Below, one piece after another: positions 15,745 through 23,660 of a stretch of 64,000 bases of DNA (position 1 is its first letter; every line of letters begins with the position of its first letter). The notes under the pieces were generated by a model. It saw only the letters and a program-made list of their open reading frames with translations, did no database searches and was not told the origin of the DNA. This DNA is from Alteromonas sp047556435 (GTDB lineage Bacteria > Pseudomonadota > Gammaproteobacteria > Enterobacterales > Alteromonadaceae). A program made the position numbers and the translations under genes. The DNA lies in NCBI RefSeq assembly GCF_047556435.1, contig NZ_CP180210.1, forward strand, positions 1,302,001 to 1,366,000, in the 5' to 3' direction.

Positions 15745-17985
15745 ATGGCTAAAATTCACAATTTGGGATTTCCCCGCATTGGCCCCGAAAGGGAACTGAA
15801 AAAAGAGCTGGAGACTTACTGGCGAGGCGAGATCTCGGGTAATGAACTGGTGGGTCGCAGTGAGTCGTTATGGTTGCAAAATCTTCAGCGACAGGCTTGC
15901 CTCGACGTAGTGCAGGTTGGTGATTTTTCGCTTTACGATCATGTGCTCGATACCAGTTTCCTGTTTGGTGTTGTTCCCGAACGGGTCCGTCGGGAGAGCG
16001 ATGATCCTCTGCAGCAATATTTTCTGAATGCAAGAGGAACCCGCACTGACTCTACCTGCTGCGGCGCCAGCGCGGGGGAGATGACCAAGTGGTTTAATAC
16101 GAACTATCATTACATTGTGCCCGAATTGGTTGCCGGGCAGAGTTTCCGACTACAGGCACAGTCGCTTTTACATCAGGTCACGCTGACGAGGCAGGCCGGT
16201 TTCGACGCCAAGCCTGTCGTTGTGGGTCCGTTGACTTACCTGTCACTGGCTAAGTGTGAAGAGGGTGTCAGTGCACTGACCCACCTGGACAACCTGTTAC
16301 GTGTGTATAAAGAGCTGTTGTCGTTACTGGCGCAAAAAGGCGTGGAATGGGTGCAGGTTGATGAGCCAATATTGTGTACCGATTTAAGCGCGGAATGGAA
16401 AATGGCCTTTCGGTACGCGTATGAAGTTCTCAGGCATGCGCCTGGAAAACGATTACTAACAACCTATTTTGGCAAGCTGCAAGATAACCTGTCGCTGGTA
16501 ACTGAACTACCTGTAGAAGGGATCCATATTGATGCTACCCTTCATCGCGAGGAGTTACCTGCTATCGTTGATTCGCTGGCTGACGAGCAGGTGCTTTCGC
16601 TGGGGGTGATTGATGGCAGAAATGTCTGGCGCGCACCAATAGCAGAAACCGCGAGCTGGCTCAGTCCCTATCATGACAAGTTGCAAAACCGTTTATGGCT
16701 GGCGCCAACATGTTCACTGCTACACGTGCCGCTTACCGTTAAGGCTGAAACCGAATTACCTGATGCAATTACCTCGAGACTGGCATTTGCCGAAGAAAAA
16801 ATTGATGAGTTAGCCGAGCTTCGCACACTGCTGCACAGCCACAATCACGACAGCGGTGTCTCAGGCCAGCGCAATAACGTATCAACGCCGCTATTAATTG
16901 ATGATGCAAACGCGCCTGTTTTGTTCAGAGATGCATCGTTTACAAGCAGACGTACCACCCAGGCAAAGGCGCTTAACCTGCCCCCCTGGACAACCACCAC
17001 CATAGGTTCGTTTCCGCAAACCCCCGCGATAAGAAAGGCACGTGCGCAATGGCGAAGCGGAAAGCTCAATCATTCTGAGTATCAGGCGTTTATTAAACAA
17101 CAGATTGCTGAGTGCATCAGAACACAGGAGCAATTGGGACTGGATGTGCTGGTACACGGTGAGGCTGAACGCAATGACATGGTTGAATTTTTTGGCGAGC
17201 TTCTGGATGGTGTAGTCATTCTGAAAAATGGATGGGTGCAAAGTTACGGCTCTCGTTGTGTGAAGCCTCCGGTTATTTACGCCGACGTAACGCGTTCGTC
17301 ACCGATGACTGTAGCGCTCACATCGTATGCACAATCTCTGACATCTAAACCGGTGAAGGGCATGTTGACGGGGCCGGTAACTATCCTCAACTGGTCGTTT
17401 GTTCGGGACGATATTTCTCGCGCTGAGGTCGCTCAACAACTGGCATTTGCTATTCGGGATGAAGTGCTGGCACTGGAAGCGGCGGGAATACGGATCATTC
17501 AGGTGGATGAAGCTGCACTGCGAGAGGGAATGCCACTGCGAAAAGCGGAAGCAGATGACTATCTAAACTGGGCGGTTAATGCGTTTCGTCTGGCAACCAG
17601 CGGGGTCAGAAATGAAACGCAAATTCATACCCATATGTGCTATTCCGATTTCAATAATATTATTGACGCTATTATGAAGATGGATGCGGATGTGCTTACC
17701 ATCGAAGCGGCCCGCTCAGGGTTAAAGGTGTTGTCAGCATTGAAAGCCCATGGCTATCAGAACAGTATCGGTCCTGGGGTTTATGACATACATTCACCTG
17801 CTATCCCTGACGAAAACGCGTTGGCGCAGCGGTTACATACCTTCGCTGAGTTTTTAGATCAGCAGCAACTTTGGGTGAATCCGGACTGTGGGTTAAAAAC
17901 ACGAAGCTGGCATGAGGCAAGCCGCGCGCTTGGTGCGATGGTCAGCGCTGCCGATCGCATAAGAAAGCAGTCTGCAAAGGCATAA
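15745..17985 (+). CDS. metE: MetE, cobalamin-independent methionine synthase
   Basis: Transfers the methyl group of methyltetrahydrofolate-polyglutamate directly to homocysteine. It is 746 residues, close to the E. coli 753. The N-terminal domain starts with HNLGFPRIGPERELKKELE; the C-terminal catalytic domain has GSFPQT, the VHGEAERNDMVEFFGE homocysteine region, zinc-ligand motif IHTHMCYSDF, and NPDCGLKTR near the end. ATG 15745 has only a weak ribosome site. With metH present, the cell has both synthase types; MetE would serve when cobalamin is short. No cobalamin riboswitch fits in the 98-base intergenic region, which instead has MetR sites. Confidence 0.97.
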   Translation: MAKIHNLGFPRIGPERELKKELETYWRGEISGNELVGRSESLWLQNLQRQACLDVVQVGDFSLYDHVLDTSFLFGVVPERVRRESDDPLQQYFLNARGTRTDSTCCGASAGEMTKWFNTNYHYIVPELVAGQSFRLQAQSLLHQVTLTRQAGFDAKPVVVGPLTYLSLAKCEEGVSALTHLDNLLRVYKELLSLLAQKGVEWVQVDEPILCTDLSAEWKMAFRYAYEVLRHAPGKRLLTTYFGKLQDNLSLVTELPVEGIHIDATLHREELPAIVDSLADEQVLSLGVIDGRNVWRAPIAETASWLSPYHDKLQNRLWLAPTCSLLHVPLTVKAETELPDAITSRLAFAEEKIDELAELRTLLHSHNHDSGVSGQRNNVSTPLLIDDANAPVLFRDASFTSRRTTQAKALNLPPWTTTTIGSFPQTPAIRKARAQWRSGKLNHSEYQAFIKQQIAECIRTQEQLGLDVLVHGEAERNDMVEFFGELLDGVVILKNGWVQSYGSRCVKPPVIYADVTRSSPMTVALTSYAQSLTSKPVKGMLTGPVTILNWSFVRDDISRAEVAQQLAFAIRDEVLALEAAGIRIIQVDEAALREGMPLRKAEADDYLNWAVNAFRLATSGVRNETQIHTHMCYSDFNNIIDAIMKMDADVLTIEAARSGLKVLSALKAHGYQNSIGPGVYDIHSPAIPDENALAQRLHTFAEFLDQQQLWVNPDCGLKTRSWHEASRALGAMVSAADRIRKQSAKA

Positions 17986-18009
17986 CTGCCGCTGTTATTC
18001 AACGATGAA

Positions 18010-18029
18010 CCCGGTGCCCAGGCACCGGG
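18010..18029. repeat. Perfect palindrome after metE (CCGGTGC type)
   Basis: CCCGGTGCC (18010-18018) and GGCACCGGG (18021-18029) form a 9-bp stem in the gap between the convergent metE and oxyR-like genes. No T-run follows on either strand. The core CCGGTGC/GCACCGG recurs in the palindrome at 53269-53293. Confidence 0.65.
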
Positions 18030-18073
18030 CTACGCAGAAACAGAAAGAAAAATGTGCTAACGGGCTGCCCACC

Positions 18074-19027
18074 TCATTCTGCTGGCTGCTCAGACACGAT
18101 CACCGCTTCAGACAGTCGTTCACTGATTATCTCACGCATCAGCGCAGCCAGGGCGCGAAAACTCTGCCGACCCGGTGATGTATTGCGCCAGGCCAGTGAG
18201 TGTTCACGCTGAATCGGCATTCCTTCAATTTCGCACACGTGAAGCGCCTCGGGTTTGTGGAGTTCTGAGTGAATATACAACCCGGGTAAAAACGCCACGC
18301 CCATCCCCATGACTACCATCTGACGAAGCGTGTCCAGACTGGTACCTTCATAATCCCGCTGAAGTGACGCCCCAATTTGCAAACAAATTTCATGAACCTG
18401 GTAGTGAAAATGATGGCGGTCTTCCAGTGTCAGTACTTTTTCGCCACCCAACTGGCTGGGATGCACTAATTTCTGGCCCGCTAAATGATGGTCTGACGGG
18501 ATAACAAACTTCAGCGGTTCTGTGAAAAGCGGTTGGACGACAACCTGAGAACTTTTGCTTGATAACGGTGAGAGGATGAGATCGTAATCGCCATTTAATA
18601 AACCGTAATGCAGCTGTTGAGGGGCCCCTTCACGCACATAAAACTTGAGGTTCGGCTTTCTGGCATGAAGCTCTGGTAAAATATGCGGGAGCAGGTAAGG
18701 GCCCAGAGTTGGCGGGATCCCCAACCGAAAAGTTGCACCCTCACCATCAGAAAGCCCTCGCGCGATTTCTGTAAAACGCTGCCCTGCCTGGAGGACGTCT
18801 TCGGCGGCATCCAGCAATGCTTTGCCTTGCGGTGAAAGCAATGTTCCCGAGCGGGAGCGCTCCAGCAAAGAGACACCCAGCGTCGTTTCTAACGCGTTGA
18901 TTTGTGTGGTTAACGTTGGCTGGCTGATTCCCAAAGCGGACGCTGCGCGCCGGTAGCTCAAGTAGCGCGCAACGGTGACAAAATACCGGATCTGGTTCAG
19001 TGAAAGCGTTTTACCGTTGAACTGCAT
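18074..19027 (-). CDS. OxyR-like LysR-type regulator without the peroxidatic cysteine
   Basis: LysR-type regulator of 317 residues with an N-terminal HTH (LSYRRAASALGISQPTLTTQINALE) and an OxyR-type effector domain (IPPTLGPYLLPHILPELHARKP; LGGEKVLTLED). Where E. coli OxyR has LEDGHCLRDQ with peroxidatic Cys199, this protein reads LEDRHHFHYQ: His206 stands at the Cys199 position and Tyr209 at Asp202, while the resolving Cys208 position is kept as Cys215. Classical peroxide sensing by disulfide is therefore unlikely. It is divergent from the carbonic anhydrase-SulP pair, so control of that pair is the natural guess. ATG 19027 fits the family, with a few extra N-terminal residues. Confidence 0.88.
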   Translation of the reverse strand: MQFNGKTLSLNQIRYFVTVARYLSYRRAASALGISQPTLTTQINALETTLGVSLLERSRSGTLLSPQGKALLDAAEDVLQAGQRFTEIARGLSDGEGATFRLGIPPTLGPYLLPHILPELHARKPNLKFYVREGAPQQLHYGLLNGDYDLILSPLSSKSSQVVVQPLFTEPLKFVIPSDHHLAGQKLVHPSQLGGEKVLTLEDRHHFHYQVHEICLQIGASLQRDYEGTSLDTLRQMVVMGMGVAFLPGLYIHSELHKPEALHVCEIEGMPIQREHSLAWRNTSPGRQSFRALAALMREIISERLSEAVIVSEQPAE

Positions 19028-19062
19028 GGATTTCGCTCACGTAATAAACTATTATCTTGAAT

Positions 19063-19083
19063 GTGATAGCCTGAGGTTATCAC
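19063..19083. promoter_or_regulatory. Candidate LysR-type operator between oxyR-like and carbonic anhydrase genes
   Basis: GTGATA (19063-19068) and TATCAC (19078-19083) form a perfect 6-bp inverted repeat. Inside it, ATAG-N7-TTAT resembles the OxyR half-motif ATAG-N7-CTAT. A second small inverted repeat TAATA/TATTA lies at 19042-19054. Assignment to the adjacent regulator is inference. Confidence 0.55.
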
Positions 19084-19170
19084 GACAAGGTATATTATTC
19101 TATAAATCTATCAAGAGACACTTTTCTCCTGTTAATTATTCATCTTTAGTCTAAGTATTCGGAGTGAATC

Positions 19171-19818
19171 ATGGATCACGTAATTTCAGGTGTAGCTAAA
19201 TTCCAGAAGGAAGTTTATCCAGGAAAAAAAGCCACCTTTCAAAAACTGGCAAACGGCCAGAATCCAGAAGTTCTTTTTATCACCTGTTCTGATTCACGTA
19301 TCGACCCCAACCTCGTAACGCAAACTGGTCCAGGTGAACTTTTTATTTGTCGTAACGCCGGAAACGTTGTGCCACCGCACAGCAATCAGACGGGTGGTAT
19401 GACAGCGTCAATTGAATTTGCCGTTGCTGCCCTTGGCGTTAGCCACATTGTTGTATGTGGACACACTGACTGTGGTGCGATGAAAGGCGCGTTGAATCCG
19501 GAAGCATTAAGCGGTCTGCCGCACGTGAAAGAGTGGCTCGGCCACTGCCGCGTAGCCAGTGAAGTGGTGAAGGAACGTTGTGGTAAGGACGAACTGTCTC
19601 ACGAGCATCTGGAAGAGGTCACTCAGGAGAACGTAGTTCAGCAGATTCAACATTTACGCACACATCCCGCTGTTGCCGCGAAAATCGCAACTGGCCAGGT
19701 GAAGCTTCATGGCTGGGTATACAATATCGAGTCTGGCGATGTACTTTGCTATGACGAGAAAACCGGTAAATTTGAAGCAATGGATGAAGCCTACGCTGAA
19801 GAGCAGCTGTCACGCTAA
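19171..19818 (+). CDS. Beta-class carbonic anhydrase
   Basis: Interconverts CO2 and bicarbonate in the cytoplasm; 215 residues. Zinc ligands are Cys39 in ITCSDSRIDP, and His98 and Cys101 in VVCGHTDCGAMKG; the Asp41-Arg43 dyad is present. The RNAGNVVPP active-site segment is intact. ATG 19171 follows a GGAGTG ribosome site. The SulP gene begins 21 bases after its stop, so the two form an operon that would supply or retain bicarbonate. Confidence 0.96.
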   Translation: MDHVISGVAKFQKEVYPGKKATFQKLANGQNPEVLFITCSDSRIDPNLVTQTGPGELFICRNAGNVVPPHSNQTGGMTASIEFAVAALGVSHIVVCGHTDCGAMKGALNPEALSGLPHVKEWLGHCRVASEVVKERCGKDELSHEHLEEVTQENVVQQIQHLRTHPAVAAKIATGQVKLHGWVYNIESGDVLCYDEKTGKFEAMDEAYAEEQLSR

Positions 19819-19839
19819 GCTCAGGAGCGGGAGAAGTAG

Positions 19840-21486
19840 ATGAAGTTAGATTTAAGTAATTTGCGAGGCGACATTACCGGTGGTTTAACGGCTGGTATTG
19901 TTGCATTGCCGTTGGCGTTAGCATTAGGCGTAGCGTCCGGTGTAGGCCCGATGGCCGGGTTGTACGGGGCTATCGCGGTGGGCTTTTTCGCTGCACTGTT
20001 TGGTGGTACCCCTTCTCAGATTTCAGGACCAACAGGCCCCATGGTGGTGGTGCTTGCTGGCCTTTTTGCGTCACTGTCAGGTGACGTATCATTGATTTTC
20101 ACGGCTGTCGTTTTGGCCGGTATATTCCAGATCGTGTTTGGTATGCTGGGGGTGGGTCAGTATATTCGACTGGTACCTTATCCGGTTATCTCCGGGTTTA
20201 TGACCGGGATCGGTGCCATCATTATCATTCTGCAAATCGGGCGCTTATTAGGACATGAACCTCCTGGCGGTACGATCGGCGCGCTTAGCTACCTGCCAAC
20301 CGCGCTCGCAGACATTAACTTTGCAACGCTTGCGCTTGGGCTTGGAACGTTGATCATTGCCTACAAGTGGCCTGCCTCCCTGGGTAAATATATTCCCGGC
20401 GCACTGGCCGCATTGATCATCGGTACCTTGGTTGCCTTATTTATGAATGTGCCGGTGCTGGGAAATATTCCTACAGGCCTTCCTAGTCTCCACCTGCCAG
20501 TATTTGACCAAAGCAAAGCCTGGCTGATCATCGAAGCTGCGTTTATTCTCGCCATACTGGGTGCTATTGACAGTCTGCTAACCTCGCTGGTGGCAGACAA
20601 CATGACGCGTACTCGTCATGACAGCAACCGCGAGCTGGTAGGGCAGGGCATTGGAAATACTGTTGCCGGTTTGATCGGCGGTATTGCTGGTGCAGGTGCG
20701 ACCATGCGGACGGTAGTGAATATTCGCAGCGGTGGTAAACAGCGAATCTCTGGTATGGTCCACGCACTGGTGCTTTTGGCAATCGTATTGGGATTAAGCC
20801 CTTTGGCAGCCCAGATCCCCCATGCTGTTCTTGCTGGTATTCTGGTAAAAGTAGGCTTGGATATTATTGACTGGGCGTATTTGAAACGTGCGCACACCGG
20901 TCCGCGCTGGGATTTTGCATTAATGGCATTGGTGCTTGGCCTCACGGTATTTGTCGACCTTATCACTGCAGTTGGTGTGGGTGTGGTATTGGCTGCTCTG
21001 GCTTATGTGCGTCAAATCGCGCAGCTTCAGATTGAAGAGCTGAATAATATTCCGGATACGCTTAGCGACCCGGAGGAAAATGCATTGCTTGCCAAAACGG
21101 AAGGCAAGGTATCAATTTTCAGTTTTGGCGGTCCGCTGAGCTTTGGCGCTGCAGCTGATCTTGGACACCATGTACGTGAACAGGTGAAGCCTGGCTCACG
21201 GGCATTGCTCCTCGACTTTACTCTTATTCCGGTTGTCGATGTGTCTGCCGCGATGGCAGTACAGACAATTACTTCTGATGCTATTGCCTCTGGCAGAACA
21301 CTGCTTATTTGTGGTGCGAATGAGAAGGTGAATAAGGTATTAGAGAATATCAATGTCCATCATTACGACATCCCGATGTTTTCGACGCGTCGAGAGGCGC
21401 TTGAGGCCGCAGTAAAAATTGTTCAGTCCGGCAGTGATGATGGTGAGACCGTCTTTACTCCGAAGAAGCTGGCCGAGTTAAAGTAA
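19840..21486 (+). CDS. SulP family anion transporter, probably bicarbonate
   Basis: Inner-membrane transporter of 548 residues with about 10-14 hydrophobic segments (residues about 12-400) and a C-terminal cytoplasmic STAS domain (about 425-525, KVSIFSFGGPLSFGAAADL...LLLDFTLIPVVDVSAA). The SulP signature region LYGAIAVGFFAALFGGTPSQISGPTGP is near residue 45. Members beside a beta-carbonic anhydrase are usually assigned bicarbonate uptake (BicA-like); sulfate is the alternative. GGAG (19823-19826) and GGGAGAAG upstream of ATG 19840 give a good ribosome site. It is followed by a terminator. Confidence 0.93.
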   Translation: MKLDLSNLRGDITGGLTAGIVALPLALALGVASGVGPMAGLYGAIAVGFFAALFGGTPSQISGPTGPMVVVLAGLFASLSGDVSLIFTAVVLAGIFQIVFGMLGVGQYIRLVPYPVISGFMTGIGAIIIILQIGRLLGHEPPGGTIGALSYLPTALADINFATLALGLGTLIIAYKWPASLGKYIPGALAALIIGTLVALFMNVPVLGNIPTGLPSLHLPVFDQSKAWLIIEAAFILAILGAIDSLLTSLVADNMTRTRHDSNRELVGQGIGNTVAGLIGGIAGAGATMRTVVNIRSGGKQRISGMVHALVLLAIVLGLSPLAAQIPHAVLAGILVKVGLDIIDWAYLKRAHTGPRWDFALMALVLGLTVFVDLITAVGVGVVLAALAYVRQIAQLQIEELNNIPDTLSDPEENALLAKTEGKVSIFSFGGPLSFGAAADLGHHVREQVKPGSRALLLDFTLIPVVDVSAAMAVQTITSDAIASGRTLLICGANEKVNKVLENINVHHYDIPMFSTRREALEAAVKIVQSGSDDGETVFTPKKLAELK

Positions 21487-21508
21487 CACGTTTCCCTTCA
21501 TGTGTGCA

Positions 21509-21533
21509 GAGGGGCCTTCGGGCTCCTTTTTTT
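21509..21533 (+). terminator. Rho-independent terminator after the SulP gene
   Basis: Stem AGGGGCC / GGCTCCT around loop TTCG (21510-21527, one G-T pair), followed by a run of T to 21533. Confidence 0.88.
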
Positions 21534-21891
21534 ATGAGTGACAATATAAGTATCGCGTACAACACCAGCGTACACATTGTCTCACCCCTTCTGTATTTCG
21601 ATACCGGTAAAATAGCCCCGATAATGTGATCCGAACTCTGCTTCTCACAGGCACAGAAAAAGCCTGCAAGGCAGGCAGTTCGGCGCCCTTGCCGAAGTAA
21701 AGTGCGTTGGAAGCTAGTGGATTTGAAGCCATTTTGCGTAATAGCATTTGTAGAAATAAGCAGTCGCTGTTACAGCTACCACGTTGTATAAGTTTTGCTT
21801 CACGGCATGTTGTTGATGTAATATTAAAAGTCTTTCACCCTTGCGTTGACTACATTCATTTAACTTATTTGCGCGGTAAGGAAAAGCTTAA
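21534..21891 (+). other. Non-coding leader region with two adjacent hairpins upstream of the binding-protein operon
   Basis: About 360 bases with no gene. Two perfect hairpins stand side by side: GCCTGC-AAG-GCAGGC (21662-21676) and TTCGGC-GCCCTT-GCCGAA (21679-21696). They lie about 200 bases before the start codon on the same strand as the operon. Neither is followed by a T-run. It does not match a c-di-GMP riboswitch or a tRNA by eye. Confidence 0.55.
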
Positions 21892-22386
21892 TTGAAATAC
21901 GTCGTCACCACATCTTTGCAAACCAGGTTATCGCAGTTAGTGATGCTATCGGCGTCGCGGTTAATGATTGGTGTCTTATTCTGCCTTTCTATCACGCCAT
22001 ATGGCTTGGCTGCTCAGGATGAGAGTCTGGTTGTTGTCGTTAATCAGGCGAGTGGTGTGGAGACGCTGACAAAAAAAGAAGTTGTCGATATTTTCATGGG
22101 TAGGTACAACCGTTTCCCAAATGGTCAGATAGCCTATCCGGTCGATTTGCCGTCAGGCTCCAGTGGTAAATCTTATTTTTATAAGCAACTGGTTAATCAA
22201 TCGGAAAGAAAAATCCAGTCATACTGGTCCCGTTTGTTGTTTTCAGGGCGAGCGAAGCCCCCGGAAGCAAGTAAATCGTTGCCCGATGTTGTGAATTATG
22301 TGGTAAGCAACGAAGAAGCTATTGCTTATCTTCCCCGCACGCTGATTACTCCGGAGATGAAAATTGTTTTTCAGTTTAGTTCGTAA
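21892..22386 (+). CDS. Small periplasmic phosphate-type substrate-binding protein
   Basis: Protein of 164 residues with a signal segment (about 20-45, LSASRLMIGVLFCLSITPYGLAA) and a short PstS-like domain (VVVVNQASGVETLTKKEVVDIFMGRYNRFPNGQIAYPVDLPSGSSGKSYFYKQL). This short family often appears without an ABC permease, as here. Start is TTG 21892 with AAGGA (21879-21883) correctly spaced; an ATG start at residue 18 is possible. Its end overlaps the next gene by 23 bases. Ligand and partner are unknown; a sensory role with the downstream cyclase is inferred. Confidence 0.78.
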   Translation: MKYVVTTSLQTRLSQLVMLSASRLMIGVLFCLSITPYGLAAQDESLVVVVNQASGVETLTKKEVVDIFMGRYNRFPNGQIAYPVDLPSGSSGKSYFYKQLVNQSERKIQSYWSRLLFSGRAKPPEASKSLPDVVNYVVSNEEAIAYLPRTLITPEMKIVFQFSS

Positions 22387-23653
22387 TCGTCGTCAGTTGA
22401 TATCTGACGTAACCATCTCTATTGCGATCGTAGCGGTTTACCTGATGGCTCTTCCGGCAATGGCTGAAGTCAAGTTTAATGGATTTGCGACGATAGCAGT
22501 TACCACCCATAGCAACGATGACATCTTGTACCGGTCAAGTCTCGTCAACCGTCCCCGCACCTCGCCGTCACTGGCACCTGATTCTGTGCTGGGCGGTCAG
22601 ATAAATTACTATATCAATGACAGATGGGACGCTGTGGCGCAGGTCGTGATCCAGGACCGGGCTGACACCGCCATCAGCAATTATCTCGAAATGGGATTTT
22701 TACGTTATCGGCCAACACGAAACTGGGCATTCAAATTTGGAAGAGTTAACAGTAATTTGTATATGCTGTCGGAGTATAAGCCAGTAGGTTATGCTCAGGT
22801 ATGGGCCCGCCCGCCGCTGGAGTTTTACTCCAATGCTTCTGTGGTATCGAATGTCGATGGTATTGAAGTGGTCCACTCTCAGAATATAGGCGATGGCTTT
22901 CTGGAGTTGGGTATTATTGCAGGACAATCGCAGCCGCGATTAAAAGGGAGCGACGGTAAGCTGCGCGCTAATTTTAAGGAACTTATAAGCCTGAGCGCGC
23001 GCTATACCTGGAACGAATGGCAGTTCAAATCTACCTATGCCCGGGGCAGAGTCGACAACCCGCAGATCCCCCAGTTCGACCTGTTCGAGCAGGCAGTCGC
23101 CGCTGTCCCCTCTGAGTTATTGCCACAGAAAAGCGAATTGTTGTCACGGTTTTCCGGAGACGGAGACATTATAAAGTACCTGGCCGGCGGTATGAAATAC
23201 GACGGTGAGCGTTGGAATGTGCAAGCTGAAGCCGGCTCCGTGGACGTAGACTGGTTGCTTTTTACATCTTTACGGTTCGGATATGTTTCAGTGGCGTATT
23301 ACATGGATGAATTTTCGCCGTTTCTTGCCGTCTCTGGTGCGCAGTCAAAAGATAAGGAGTTTCGGTTCTCAATACCGTCGTTTCCGGCTGGCACGCCACC
23401 GGAGCTGGCCGCAGGAATTGTGGGGCTGATAACCGGGTCAAATGCGAACATTTCAGATTTGCTGGTTGATCAGTATTCGCTTAGCGCTGGGGTGAACTGG
23501 CATTTTTATCCGTCTTGGGTCGCGAAGGCGCAGCTCGATCATATTCGAATGGATAACCCCGGCACCGGCTTGTTTGGTAATAATGCTCTGATTGATGACG
23601 TGGGCCAAGAGCGAATGAACGTATTTACGCTTAGTGTAAGTACGGTATTTTAG
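22364..23653 (+). CDS. Outer-membrane beta-barrel (porin-like) protein
   Basis: Protein of 429 residues with a signal peptide (VTISIAIVAVYLMALPAMA, cleavage near residue 34) and an alternating beta-strand pattern throughout. Typical barrel segments include WDAVAQVVIQDRADTAISNYLEMGFLRY, WAFKFGRVNSN, and an aromatic C-terminal residue (VFTLSVSTVF) as used by the Bam machinery. It starts at TTG 22364 with GGAG seven bases upstream, inside the end of the binding-protein gene, so translation is coupled. The family resembles porin-like proteins found between small binding proteins and GGDEF proteins; substrate unknown. Confidence 0.75.
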   Translation: MFFSLVRNRRQLISDVTISIAIVAVYLMALPAMAEVKFNGFATIAVTTHSNDDILYRSSLVNRPRTSPSLAPDSVLGGQINYYINDRWDAVAQVVIQDRADTAISNYLEMGFLRYRPTRNWAFKFGRVNSNLYMLSEYKPVGYAQVWARPPLEFYSNASVVSNVDGIEVVHSQNIGDGFLELGIIAGQSQPRLKGSDGKLRANFKELISLSARYTWNEWQFKSTYARGRVDNPQIPQFDLFEQAVAAVPSELLPQKSELLSRFSGDGDIIKYLAGGMKYDGERWNVQAEAGSVDVDWLLFTSLRFGYVSVAYYMDEFSPFLAVSGAQSKDKEFRFSIPSFPAGTPPELAAGIVGLITGSNANISDLLVDQYSLSAGVNWHFYPSWVAKAQLDHIRMDNPGTGLFGNNALIDDVGQERMNVFTLSVSTVF

Positions 23654-23660
23654 GCCATCA

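Noticed and set aside
21640..21740. Possible c-di-GMP riboswitch or tRNA-like fold before the cyclase operon
   Set aside because: The conserved GEMM core and a cloverleaf with T-loop are both absent; only two simple hairpins are present.
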